DNA of 8,810 bases from Candidatus Methanoplasma sp. (GCA_031288985.1 JAITQH010000048.1:1-8810); one strand, 5' to 3'. Counted from the stretch's first letter, positions 1 through 6,810 are shown. Notes: a model not told the origin generated them from the sequence alone. Translations and numbers: made by a program.

Positions 1-574
1 CCATGACCTGGATGTTGACTTTGCTTATCCTGACCAAGGTCACATCGATTGTGCCTCCTCCGAGGTCGTAGACCAAGACGGTCTTGTTGGTCTCCCTGTT
101 GTAGCCGTATGATATTGCGGCGGCGGTGGGCTCGTTGATGATCTTCAGGACCTTGACGCCGCATGCTTCGCCGGCGCGTATGGTCGCTTTTCTCTGGAAG
201 TCGTTGAAATACGCGGGGACCGTGATGACGACGGAGTCTATCCTCTCTCCGGTCTTGGCCTCGGCGTCGGAGATGAGCTTCTTGAGCAGCATCGCGGAAA
301 GCTCCTCGGCGGAGTAGACCTCTCCGCCCGCTTCCACCGTGAACCTGTCGTCGCCCATTCCTCTTTTGAACGAGGCCGCGGCGATGCCTGCGCCTCCCGC
401 CTGCATATCCTTGGCATCCTCGCCGATGAGGACCTCGCCGTTATCCAAAAAACAGATAACGGACGGCGTAAGCTCCTTCTCGAAAGAGTTGTTGATTATC
501 TCAGGTCTTGAGTTCGTTCTGTCGTACCTTGCTACTGTGGAGTAAGTCGTCCCGAGGTCTATTCCCACCTTCAT
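1..574 (-). CDS. Hsp70-family chaperone, N-terminal part (cut by window edge)
   Basis: ATP-dependent cytoplasmic chaperone of the Hsp70/actin-ATPase fold; only the first 191 residues of the nucleotide-binding domain are present. The N-terminus reads MKVGIDLGTTYSTVARYD (phosphate-1 loop, about residues 4-12). The catalytic lysine sits at K70 in AASFKRGMGDD, VITVPAYFND is at about 116-125, INEPTAAA at 146-153, and the phosphate-2 motif VYDLGGGTIDVTLV at about 168-181. Compared with E. coli DnaK, the segment after K70 is about 20 residues shorter. Together with the ASFKR.MG and EELS..LL patterns this looks more like HscC or another accessory Hsp70 than canonical DnaK (inference from remembered family patterns). 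No grpE or dnaJ is visible nearby. The start is taken at 574; an in-frame ATG two codons upstream (580) is equally possible. A TATA-like box lies about 36 bp upstream and there is no strong ribosome binding site. Confidence 0.93.
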   Translation of the reverse strand, partial: MKVGIDLGTTYSTVARYDRTNSRPEIINNSFEKELTPSVICFLDNGEVLIGEDAKDMQAGGAGIAAASFKRGMGDDRFTVEAGGEVYSAEELSAMLLKKLISDAEAKTGERIDSVVITVPAYFNDFQRKATIRAGEACGVKVLKIINEPTAAAISYGYNRETNKTVLVYDLGGGTIDVTLVRISKVNIQVM

Positions 575-604
575 GTGCATCCCATGTCAGGGATATGCGG
601 ACAC

Positions 605-617
605 GATATAAAATAAG
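605..617 (-). promoter_or_regulatory. TATA-like promoter of the Hsp70 gene
   Basis: Read on the minus strand this is CTTATTTTATATC, an AT-rich island in GC-rich DNA. It is centred about 36 bp upstream of the Hsp70 ATG at 574 and 30 bp upstream of the alternative ATG at 580. With the usual archaeal spacing of about 25 bp from TATA centre to transcription start, the message would begin near 585 with a leader of 5-11 nt. Position and composition only; no experimental support. Confidence 0.5.
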
Positions 618-622
618 TTTGA

Positions 623-647
623 CGGCCTCTGCGGAATTCGCAGGCCG
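623..647 (-). repeat. Imperfect inverted repeat (hairpin) between HAD phosphatase and Hsp70
   Basis: The plus strand has CGGC and then, after a 2-base bulge, CTGCG; a GAATT loop; then CGCAG and GCCG. This gives a 9-bp stem with one bulge. It lies downstream of the HAD gene stop and just upstream of the Hsp70 TATA box. It may act as a transcript end for the HAD gene or as an operator for Hsp70; the sequence cannot separate these. Confidence 0.4.
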
Positions 648-700
648 ACGCTTCGGAACGTCTCCTTGCGGGCTGTCAAAAAATCAGTCTGCGGAATTCG
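628..700. repeat. 13-bp direct repeat TCTGCGGAATTCG, two copies 60 bp apart
   Basis: The exact 13-mer TCTGCGGAATTCG occurs at 628-640 and again at 688-700, both in the gap between the HAD gene and Hsp70. The first copy forms one arm and the loop of the hairpin at 623-647; the second has no such partner. The flanks of the two copies are not alike, so this is a short conserved element rather than a larger duplication. Function unknown; a regulator binding site upstream of Hsp70 is one possibility. Confidence 0.6.
676..689 (-). terminator. T-run, possible terminator of the HAD gene
   Basis: On the minus strand a run of six T (678-683) lies about 54 nt past the TGA of the HAD phosphatase gene. 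Archaeal RNA polymerase commonly stops at T-rich stretches without needing a hairpin. Only one short run is present, so the call is weak. Confidence 0.3.
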
Positions 701-736
701 TAGCGGGTGGCGGCGAGTTTGTGCAATTTGCTGCGT

Positions 737-1390
737 TCAAACGCTCCGATCCTGCGCAAAAGGCCGTTCCGATACGATAGCCAGATCCGAAACCCTGTAT
801 GTAGGGGAGCATTCCGCAACCCTTGCGCCGTCCCTGACCACCAACACCGTGTCCGCGCCTGCGGAGCACCCTGCGGCAACGTCCGCCCCGCTGTCCCCGA
901 TCATGACCGCGTCCGAGGGTTCCGCGCCCAGCTCCCTCATGCATAGGAGCACCGGCGCGGGGTCGGGTTTGGGGGTCGGGACGCGGTCCAATCCGACCAA
1001 GGAACCGAACAGGTCGCGAATGCCGAGGTCTGACAGTATATCTATGATGTAACGGGTATTCGAGTTCGATACCACGCCGAGGCTTTTGCCCGACCGGGCG
1101 AGCGCGGCGATGCATTCGGCGGCGTCGGGGAACAGCGCCACGGAGTCCATGTGCGTGCGGTCATATGTGGCCGCAAAGATCGAATAAAAGTCTCTGAATT
1201 TGCACGGGGCGGCATCGTGGTGTTTCGCGAACGTCTTCTCCAGCGGAGTGCGTATGTATTCGCCGTATCTCGAATGATCGTAGGGAATGCCGTATTCTTT
1301 GAACGCCGCCCTGAACGCCTTCTCATAGCCTTTGCTGGAGTCCACGATGGTGTTGTCCATGTCGAACAGGTATGCGCCGTATTCTTTCAT
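737..1390 (-). CDS. HAD-family hydrolase, phosphoglycolate-phosphatase-like
   Basis: Soluble cytoplasmic phosphatase of the haloacid dehalogenase superfamily, 217 residues, the normal size for Gph/beta-phosphoglucomutase-like members. All four HAD motifs are visible. Motif I is LFDMDNTIVDS with nucleophile D10 and acid D12. Motif II is VVSNSN, serine at about 108. Motif III is the lysine K141 in TPKPDP. Motif IV is MIGDSGADVAAG with D166 and D170 for Mg2+. Residues 20-90 form the alpha-helical cap (C1 type). The substrate cannot be read from sequence; phosphoglycolate or another small phosphomonoester is typical. A GTG at 1408 would give six more residues, but it lies upstream of the transcription start predicted from the TATA box at 1421-1430, so ATG 1390 is preferred. 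GGCGGAG lies just before it. The stop is TGA. It diverges from fhs. Confidence 0.9.
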   Translation of the reverse strand: MKEYGAYLFDMDNTIVDSSKGYEKAFRAAFKEYGIPYDHSRYGEYIRTPLEKTFAKHHDAAPCKFRDFYSIFAATYDRTHMDSVALFPDAAECIAALARSGKSLGVVSNSNTRYIIDILSDLGIRDLFGSLVGLDRVPTPKPDPAPVLLCMRELGAEPSDAVMIGDSGADVAAGCSAGADTVLVVRDGARVAECSPTYRVSDLAIVSERPFAQDRSV

Positions 1391-1420
1391 ATCTCCGCCG
1401 TTCCGCACAATGCTTTGGTA

Positions 1421-1430
1421 ATACTATATT
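1421..1430 (-). promoter_or_regulatory. TATA-like promoter of the HAD phosphatase gene
   Basis: The minus strand reads AATATAGTAT, centred about 36 bp from the preferred ATG at 1390, which predicts a start of transcription near 1400. It lies in the 133-bp divergent region shared with fhs. Confidence 0.45.
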
Positions 1431-1485
1431 GTTTCATATACGCGGGCGCCTGCGGGGGCGGATCGGCGCCGTGTACAACTGTGTG

Positions 1486-1495
1486 CTTTATTTAT
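1486..1495 (+). promoter_or_regulatory. TATA-like promoter of fhs
   Basis: CTTTATTTAT is centred about 33 bp upstream of the fhs ATG at 1524, predicting transcription from about 1516 and a leader of under 10 nt. A weak GGAAG at 1515-1519 would then sit at the extreme 5' end of the message. The upstream 1440-1475 stretch is GC-rich and contains GGCGCC twice. Confidence 0.45.
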
Positions 1496-1523
1496 CTGTC
1501 AGAAGATTCGTCCCGGAAGCCAT

Positions 1524-3200
1524 ATGAAGAACGACGTTGAAATCAGCGAGGAAGCGGCCGTCAGGCGCATAACCGAGATAGCCGAGTCCGTGGGAATACC
1601 GGCGGACGATATAGAGCAGCACGGAAAGTACATCGCCAAGATCCCGCTTGACGTCCTTGCCCGCTTTGACGGCAACAGGGACGGAAAGCTCGTGCTCGTG
1701 ACCGCCGTGACCCCCACCCCCGCCGGGGAGGGGAAGACCGTCACCACCATTGGGTTGATACAGGGCCTCAGCCGCATAGGGAAGAAAGTGGTGGGCGCCC
1801 TCAGGGAGCCTTCCGTCGGACCGACTTTCGGCGTCAAGGGCGGGGCCACCGGGGGAGGATACTCCCAAGTGTACCCCATGTGCGACATCGACCTGCATTT
1901 CACCGGCGACATACATGCCGTGTCCTCGGCGCACAACCTCCTTTCCGCCGTCCTGGAGAACGCGCTTGTCAGGGACAACCCGCTGAGGATAGATCCCACC
2001 CGGATCGTGCTGAAGAAGGCCGTGGACATGAACTGCCGCGAGCTCAGGAGCATAATGGTCGGACTCGGAAACAGCAGGCTCAACGGAGGCGTTCCCCACG
2101 AAAGCGGATTCCTGATCACATCGGCGTCGGAGATATCGGCCATACTTGCGCTGGCGTCGGGCTACAGGGACCTCAGGGAGAGGCTGGAGAGGATGGTCGT
2201 CGCCTACTCTTACGACGGCGGAATGGTCACCGTGAAGGATCTTGGATGCGCAGGCGCCATGATGGTGCTTCTCAAGGACGCGATAAAACCGAATCTCGTC
2301 CAGACCCTTGAGGGTCAGCCTGTGTTCATCCACGGGTTCCCGTTCGCCAACATAGCCCACGGGAACAACAGCATCATCGCAACCAGATACGCATTGAAAC
2401 TTGGAGACTACGCCGTGACGGAAGCAGGGTTTGCGGCCGATCTCGGGGGAGAGAAGTTCATGGACATCGTATGCAGGCAGTCCGGACTGTCTCCCGACTG
2501 CGTCGTCATCGTCGCATCGGTGCGGGCGCTCATGACTCACGGAGGCGCGGATCTCGCAGTTCCTGAGTCTCTCACCGAAGAAGCACTGCTGAAAGGCGTA
2601 TCCAACCTTGACAAACATATCGAGAACATCAAAGGATACGGCGTACCCGTCGTAGTCTCGATCAACCATTTCTCGTTCGACGATCCGGCGCACATGGCCC
2701 TCCTGAGGGACCACTGCGCAAAGGTCGGCGCGGAGTGCGTCCAATCGGACGCGTTCTCCGACGGTGGAAAAGGCGCGGAAGAAGCGGCGCGGAAGGTGGT
2801 GGAGGCCATAGAACGCGGCGGGAAGGACTTCAGGCCGCTGTACGGCGACTCCTCTTCCCTGAAAGAGAAGATCGAGACGATAGCAACGAAGATATACGGC
2901 GCCGACGGGGTCTCATACGCGCCTCAGGCGGAGAAGACGCTCGCAGATCTGGAGTCCAAAGGGTTCGGAAGGCTTCCGATATGCATCGCGAAGACGCAGT
3001 ACTCCATATCCGACAGAGCGGAGCTGAAAGGCGCGCCGAAAGGATGGATCCTCAGCGTGAGGGAGGTCTCGCTTTCCGCAGGGGCGGGCTTCGTGATACC
3101 GATATGCGGATCGATGATGCTTATGCCCGGACTGTCGGGATCGCCGGCGGCGCTCAGGATAGACCTCACCGACGAAGGGAAGGTCACGGGGCTGAAGTGA
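1524..3200 (+). CDS. fhs: Formate-tetrahydrofolate ligase
   Basis: ATP-dependent ligation of formate to tetrahydrofolate, giving 10-formyl-THF, the entry of formate into folate-bound one-carbon units for purines, methionine/SAM and serine. The protein has 558 residues, full length for the family. Visible signatures: P-loop TPTPAGEGKT at about 63-72; EPSVGPTFGVKGGATGGG at 95-112; DIDLHFTGDIHAVSSAHNLL at 121-140; HGFPFANIAHGNNSIIAT at 270-287; AGFAADLGGEKFMDI at 301-315; NLDKHIENIKGYGVPVVV at 361-378. The C-terminus has the GAGF and MPGL elements, though the last 30 residues (PICGSMMLMPGLSGSPAAL) differ from the textbook Moorella form. Fhs is mainly bacterial and patchy in archaea, so ancient transfer is plausible (inference). 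No folD or other folate gene is in the window. Its 3' end overlaps the convergent Sel1-repeat gene by 17 bp. Confidence 0.97.
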   Translation: MKNDVEISEEAAVRRITEIAESVGIPADDIEQHGKYIAKIPLDVLARFDGNRDGKLVLVTAVTPTPAGEGKTVTTIGLIQGLSRIGKKVVGALREPSVGPTFGVKGGATGGGYSQVYPMCDIDLHFTGDIHAVSSAHNLLSAVLENALVRDNPLRIDPTRIVLKKAVDMNCRELRSIMVGLGNSRLNGGVPHESGFLITSASEISAILALASGYRDLRERLERMVVAYSYDGGMVTVKDLGCAGAMMVLLKDAIKPNLVQTLEGQPVFIHGFPFANIAHGNNSIIATRYALKLGDYAVTEAGFAADLGGEKFMDIVCRQSGLSPDCVVIVASVRALMTHGGADLAVPESLTEEALLKGVSNLDKHIENIKGYGVPVVVSINHFSFDDPAHMALLRDHCAKVGAECVQSDAFSDGGKGAEEAARKVVEAIERGGKDFRPLYGDSSSLKEKIETIATKIYGADGVSYAPQAEKTLADLESKGFGRLPICIAKTQYSISDRAELKGAPKGWILSVREVSLSAGAGFVIPICGSMMLMPGLSGSPAALRIDLTDEGKVTGLK

Positions 3201-3873
3201 CTATCTTCTCGGACATGCCGTACCAGCGGTCGGCCTCGTCGGGGTCGGCGGGAACGCCGTCCCCGATCTCGTACATATTGCCCAGAAGTATCTGGGCGCC
3301 CCTGTGGCGGTTCATGGCGGCGGACGTCAGCCAATCCACCGCCCTGGCGACGTCCTGCTCCACGCCGCAGCCCGTTTTATAAAGTTGGCCCAGAATGAAC
3401 TGCGCCTCCGAGTGCCCTGCGTGTGCGGCGAGGGAGAACCATTCGGCGGCGGCGATCGGATCCTTTCCTACGCCCGCACCGTCGAAGTATATCGTTCCGA
3501 GGGCGTATTGGGCGCGTGCGTCGCCCTTGTCCGCAGGCCCCTGATAGAAGCGTGCGGCCATGTCCGGATCCTTGGGGACCCCGTAGCCGCGGTGGTACAT
3601 CTTCCCGATGAAATACATCGCGCTGAGATGGCCCTGCTCCGCCGCCCTCTCGAACCATGACCTCGCGAGGTTGAAATCCCTGGAGATGCCTTGGCCTCTC
3701 GCATATATCAGCCCAAGACAGAATTCCGCGTCGGGCTGGCCTTTTTCGGCATGCGACAGGAGTATGGAGAACGCATTGTTGTAGTTGTCCTTTGAGTGCG
3801 TCCGGACCACGAATTTCGCCCATTCCAACGGATTCAATTGGCTCTCGAATGGGATGGCCGAATTCTCCTGCAT
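3184..3873 (-). CDS. Sel1-like repeat (SLR/TPR-type) protein
   Basis: Helical scaffold protein of 229 residues, expected to mediate protein-protein contacts; no enzyme motif and no signal peptide or membrane segment, so cytoplasmic. After an N-terminal region of about 47 residues come five Sel1 repeats with an exact 36-residue period, starting near residues 48, 84, 120, 156 and 192. Each carries the A..LG..Y..G.GV..D...A..W...AA..G pattern: CLGLIYARGQGISRDFNLA, YALGTIYFDGAGVGKDP, ILGQLYKTGCGVEQD. The second repeat is the most degenerate at its end (FYQGPADKG replaces the usual W..AA..G). The start is ATG 3873, 27 bp from a TATA-like box, so the transcript is probably leaderless. The stop TGA lies inside the fhs tail. 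The partner and process are unknown; SLR proteins are often expanded in host-associated microbes. Confidence 0.9.
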   Translation of the reverse strand: MQENSAIPFESQLNPLEWAKFVVRTHSKDNYNNAFSILLSHAEKGQPDAEFCLGLIYARGQGISRDFNLARSWFERAAEQGHLSAMYFIGKMYHRGYGVPKDPDMAARFYQGPADKGDARAQYALGTIYFDGAGVGKDPIAAAEWFSLAAHAGHSEAQFILGQLYKTGCGVEQDVARAVDWLTSAAMNRHRGAQILLGNMYEIGDGVPADPDEADRWYGMSEKIVTSAP

Positions 3874-3893
3874 GATACGCCATTAAAAAGGAC

Positions 3894-3925
3894 GGTTATA
3901 TGTTTTACGTTGACCGCGCCGCGGT
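3894..3925 (-). promoter_or_regulatory. Sel1 gene promoter: TATA-like box with upstream inverted repeat
   Basis: On the minus strand ACATATAACC (3894-3903) is centred about 26 bp from the ATG at 3873, the spacing of a leaderless archaeal transcript. About ten bases further upstream lies a perfect inverted repeat, ACCGC-GCC-GCGGT (3913-3925), roughly 40-52 bp before the start. That is a suitable place for an activator or repressor site near the BRE. Seen in sequence; regulatory role inferred. Confidence 0.45.
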
Positions 3926-3965
3926 ATAAAGCGCAAACAAGCGAGCGGACTCTATTGTACTTTCG

Positions 3966-3997
3966 TTGGAATCCTTTCCAATATCGTACGGAACGAT
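3966..3997 (-). terminator. Two tandem small hairpins after the mat operon
   Basis: Just past the TGA of the TIM-barrel gene the minus strand carries ATCGT-TCCGT-ACGAT (3997-3983), directly followed by TTGGAA-AGGA-TTCCAA (3981-3966). Each is a perfect short stem. No T-run follows immediately, so classical termination is uncertain; they may instead protect the 3' end of the operon transcript. The remaining 3926-3965 stretch shows nothing recognisable. Confidence 0.35.
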
Positions 3998-4007
3998 GCT
4001 TTCGGCT

Positions 4008-4976
4008 TCAGGGAACCGACCGTCCGAACAACGCCGTCTGCTGCAGCAGATCCGTGTGGGCGTTTCCGGAACCCAAGCCTATCATCTCGTGCGTCAGAAA
4101 GTCAGGGGATATCGCCTCCACAAGCTCCAAACAGCGCTTGGACGAGAACGGCCTGTGCTGATCTATCTTCATTATGTGGGGATACACCGCCTCCATGGTC
4201 TTCCATGCGGTCTCTCCCTCGGGGCGGGGCCTCTCCTCGAACGTGTTCCGATACTCCGCGCTGGTGCTGAGATGGAAGTGCATCGTGCGCACGCGGTCCT
4301 TCATATCTTGGCTGTACCTGTCGAATATCCTCAGCAGGCCGTCGATGGCCTCCTCCTCGCCGTATGCGTCGGGAAGCGTGTTCATCATGTGCCCCGTGTC
4401 AAGGCAGAACCCCCAGTTGTCGAACTCCAGATGCTTCTCCAGAAACTTCCTCTCCCACTCGTCTGTTAGTCTGAGCCCGGGCCACCAAAGGTTCTCGAAC
4501 GCCAGTCTGAACGGCGGCTCCCCTCCGAATTCGGCGGCAACCAGGTTGACCATCTCCGCAAACGCTCCGAGCACGTCGCGGTCGTCGTCTGCGCGGGTCC
4601 GAATCATGACCTCGTCGATGTTTGAGTTCCCGGCGTGCAGAACCCCGTACGCCGGATTCAGGACCGACGCCTTCCTTATGGCAAGCGCGATGTTGGATAC
4701 TGTCTCGGCGCGGTCTCTTCCGAACAGCACCGGCCTCACGTTCTCGGCGTCGAACTCCGACGCGTCCGCCCTGCCGATCCACCCGCTGTACCAATCCACC
4801 GCAAAGGGCAGATGGACGGCGGGAGATTCTGCGCCGTATTCGGGAGGGACGTCGTCATACATCGTGAAAAGTTCCAAGCCGTCGCATCCCAGGGCCTTCA
4901 GCCTTTCGACCGGCTCCCCCTGTCCGGGGAGATCGGCCAAAGGCTGATATACAGAATAATTAAAAAGGTGTTTCAT
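4008..4976 (-). CDS. Xylose-isomerase-like TIM-barrel protein (sugar phosphate isomerase/epimerase family)
   Basis: A 322-residue soluble protein of the AP_endonuc_2/xylose-isomerase-like TIM-barrel superfamily (COG1082 type). Metal-site candidates appear in barrel order: E35 in DGLELF, H55 in AVHLPF, H114 in VLHAGNSN, E161 in LAFENLWWPG, D193 and H196 in CLDTGHMMN, H233/H235 in MHFHLS, and E297 in THEMIG. The E...DxxH...H...E set matches the divalent-metal site of isomerases and epimerases in this fold; the substrate cannot be read. An endonuclease IV role is less likely from overall sequence. Its ATG follows the TGA of the upstream gene by only 3 bp (TGACCGATG) and has no Shine-Dalgarno, so translation is probably coupled. 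It is the last gene of the mat operon, suggesting a link to SAM or one-carbon metabolism (inference only). Confidence 0.85.
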   Translation of the reverse strand: MKHLFNYSVYQPLADLPGQGEPVERLKALGCDGLELFTMYDDVPPEYGAESPAVHLPFAVDWYSGWIGRADASEFDAENVRPVLFGRDRAETVSNIALAIRKASVLNPAYGVLHAGNSNIDEVMIRTRADDDRDVLGAFAEMVNLVAAEFGGEPPFRLAFENLWWPGLRLTDEWERKFLEKHLEFDNWGFCLDTGHMMNTLPDAYGEEEAIDGLLRIFDRYSQDMKDRVRTMHFHLSTSAEYRNTFEERPRPEGETAWKTMEAVYPHIMKIDQHRPFSSKRCLELVEAISPDFLTHEMIGLGSGNAHTDLLQQTALFGRSVP

Positions 4977-4979
4977 CGG

Positions 4980-5567
4980 TCATATCAATTCGAAGGCGGC
5001 GCTCAGAGCGGCCTCCACGGCCAGGGGTTTCGTCTCTCCGCTTCCCACGATGAGCACGTCGTCCTGCGTGAGGCCGGTCTCCTTGCGTATGCTGTACGCC
5101 AGGTCCGGGTTCTCCTTATCGATGTTCCAATCCGGCGGGATCATGAGGACGCCGTCGCGGATGACCGCCGTGGTGCATCCGTGGGCGCCTGCCTTGATCC
5201 CTGCGTCGCGCTGCTGCATGCCGTTGTGGATCTTTCCTGCCACTCCGAGGACCACCACGCCCTGCGAGAACTCGCCGACGGCGGAGTCTCCCAGCTGCAC
5301 GTCCACGATCCTCACGGGGATCTGCTTCATGAACGCCGTGCCGGCCTTGGTAATGGTTATCCCTGTCTGTTTCACCAGAATGAAGTTCCATTCCTTCAGG
5401 GTGTCCACTATTCTGCGCATGCTGCCTTCGCCGATGCCGACGGCTTCGGCAAGCTTCTTGCGCCCGACCCTTTTGCCGTCGGACAAAAGGTAGAGCGCCC
5501 AATAGATGCTTGCGTCGCTGAACCGGAACATCGGCCCGTACTGCGGGACCTCCATTATCTTCATCAT
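4980..5567 (-). CDS. Winged-helix protein with DUF4443-like C-terminal domain
   Basis: Archaeal protein of about 195 residues. Residues about 14-80 form a winged-helix DNA-binding domain (RFSDASIYWALYLLSD, then KKLAEAVGIGEGSMRRIVDT as recognition region, then the wing TGITITKAG). The remaining half (about 84-195) contains VVLGVAGKIHNGMQQRDAGI and KAGAHGCTTAVIRDGVLMIP, which I recognise as like the archaeal DUF4443 family; function unknown, probably ligand sensing plus transcription control. A longer reading from ATG 5633 would overlap the mat gene by 50 bp. I prefer the ATG pair at 5567/5564, directly after GGTGAG, 16 bp past the mat stop; the second ATG (5564) has the better spacing. The stop TGA is 3 bp from the next start. 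The operon position suggests it senses or controls something tied to SAM synthesis. Confidence 0.82.
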   Translation of the reverse strand: MMKIMEVPQYGPMFRFSDASIYWALYLLSDGKRVGRKKLAEAVGIGEGSMRRIVDTLKEWNFILVKQTGITITKAGTAFMKQIPVRIVDVQLGDSAVGEFSQGVVVLGVAGKIHNGMQQRDAGIKAGAHGCTTAVIRDGVLMIPPDWNIDKENPDLAYSIRKETGLTQDDVLIVGSGETKPLAVEAALSAAFELI

Positions 5568-5583
5568 CTCACCATCAACAGCG

Positions 5584-6810
5584 TCAGAATGTTCTGACCT
5601 TACCGTTGACGATAAGCTCTGTGACCTTATCAATGTTGTCCAGCCAGTCCGTCGCTATGGATTCGGCCTCGGACTTCCATTTTGCGAACTTCGGATCTTT
5701 GTCGATTCCGAGGGAGCGCAGCTCCACGGCGCAGTTCAGCGGCTCGGAGACGGGCTTTCCGATCTGCGAAAGTATCCTTACGTGGATCTCGGCGTCGCCG
5801 GTGACCTTCCTCGCGACGTCGTCGGCGATGAGCTTGGACATCACGTTGTAGATCTTGCCTATGTGCGTTATCGGATTCTTTCCCGAAGTGGCTTCCATGG
5901 ACATGGGCCTGTACGGAGTTATGAGTCCGTTGCACCTGTTGCCTCTTCCGACGGAGCCGTCGTCCCCCATCTCCTGCGACATTCCGGTCACGGTGAGGTA
6001 GTAAACCTTCTTCTTGTAGTCGTCGGCGGTGTTGACGTCCAAGGATATCTGTATGTCCTCCGACCCTGCGAGCTTGAGCGCGTTGTCGTATATCGCGTCG
6101 TGCGTCTCCTCTATCAGAGACTTGTACTCCGTCGCGTCCTTGACGTATCTGTCCACCATGGCGCATGCGACCGTGAGCGTGAGCTTCTTGCCGACCCTCG
6201 ACGCCATGACCTTGACATCATGCCCCGTCGCGGGGATCTTCTTCTTGAGCGGGCCGTTTATGAACTCCTCGGTGCCCAGGGTTATCGTGTCCGTGATCGA
6301 GAACGGCGCATATCCGACGCCGAAAGAGGTGTCGTTCGCCCTGTGGCCCGATGCCTTGTACACTCCCGTGAGGTCGTCGGATCCCATTCCGAGCTTCGCG
6401 TCGAGTATGATCTCCGAGTCGACGTCAAGATTGGGGAAGGTCTTCTGCAGATACTTCCTTGCCGCCTTCAGCGCAACGGGCTTGCAGGGAAGGGACTTGA
6501 TCTCCTTTCCCTCGTGGACGTTGGTGGTGGCGCGGCCGACCAAAAGGATGTATGAAGGGTCGATTATCGTGCCGCCGCCGAACTTGGGCGCGGAGCATCC
6601 TGCGGCGATCTGCGTCTCGTCGGTGTTGTGGTGGAGCACGTGTCCGAACTCTTTGATGTACAGCTTGGAGAGCGCTTTGCTCACTTCCTCGGAAAGGGCG
6701 TCCGCGACGCTGTCGGGGTGTCCTATTCCTTTCCTTTCCACAATCTCGATCTTCCTTTTCGGGAGCGGCACTTCGTTCAGTCCGTTCACATAAATGTTCT
6801 TTTTCGCCAT
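5584..6810 (-). CDS. mat: S-adenosylmethionine synthetase, archaeal type
   Basis: Methionine adenosyltransferase: ATP + methionine + water to S-adenosylmethionine, phosphate and diphosphate; cytoplasmic, source of the methyl donor and of radical-SAM cofactor. It has 408 residues, the usual length of the archaeal AdoMet_Synthase family, which differs strongly from bacterial MetK. Signatures seen: EIVERKGIGHPDSVADAL (about 22-39), HHNTDETQIAAGCSAPKFGG (60-79), LDAKLGMGSDDLTG (136-149), and the glycine/arginine-rich block GDDGSVGRGNRCNGLITP (282-299) followed by YRPMSMEATSGKNP (300-313). The start ATG has a good ribosome binding site, GAGGT, six nt upstream (6817-6821). It is first in an operon with the wHTH/DUF4443-like and TIM-barrel genes, and diverges from an XRE-CBS regulator. 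The stop is TGA. Confidence 0.97.
   Translation of the reverse strand: MAKKNIYVNGLNEVPLPKRKIEIVERKGIGHPDSVADALSEEVSKALSKLYIKEFGHVLHHNTDETQIAAGCSAPKFGGGTIIDPSYILLVGRATTNVHEGKEIKSLPCKPVALKAARKYLQKTFPNLDVDSEIILDAKLGMGSDDLTGVYKASGHRANDTSFGVGYAPFSITDTITLGTEEFINGPLKKKIPATGHDVKVMASRVGKKLTLTVACAMVDRYVKDATEYKSLIEETHDAIYDNALKLAGSEDIQISLDVNTADDYKKKVYYLTVTGMSQEMGDDGSVGRGNRCNGLITPYRPMSMEATSGKNPITHIGKIYNVMSKLIADDVARKVTGDAEIHVRILSQIGKPVSEPLNCAVELRSLGIDKDPKFAKWKSEAESIATDWLDNIDKVTELIVNGKVRTF

Noticed and set aside
666..1052. Plus-strand open frames across the HAD phosphatase gene (and a further minus-strand frame at 684-1115).
   Set aside because: They lie opposite or out of frame with a gene that has all four HAD motifs, and they show no family signatures.
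1488..2744. Minus-strand open frame of 418 codons opposite fhs.
   Set aside because: No recognisable domain; the plus strand encodes an unmistakable full-length formate-tetrahydrofolate ligase.
4174..4947. Long plus-strand open frame of 257 codons opposite the TIM-barrel gene.
   Set aside because: Low-complexity serine-rich translation typical of an antisense shadow in GC-rich DNA; the minus strand carries clear conserved motifs.
5568..5633. Upstream ATG 5633 as start of the DUF4443-like gene.
   Set aside because: It would overlap mat by 50 bp and add 22 residues without motif support; the ATG pair at 5567/5564 follows GGTGAG and leaves a normal operon gap.
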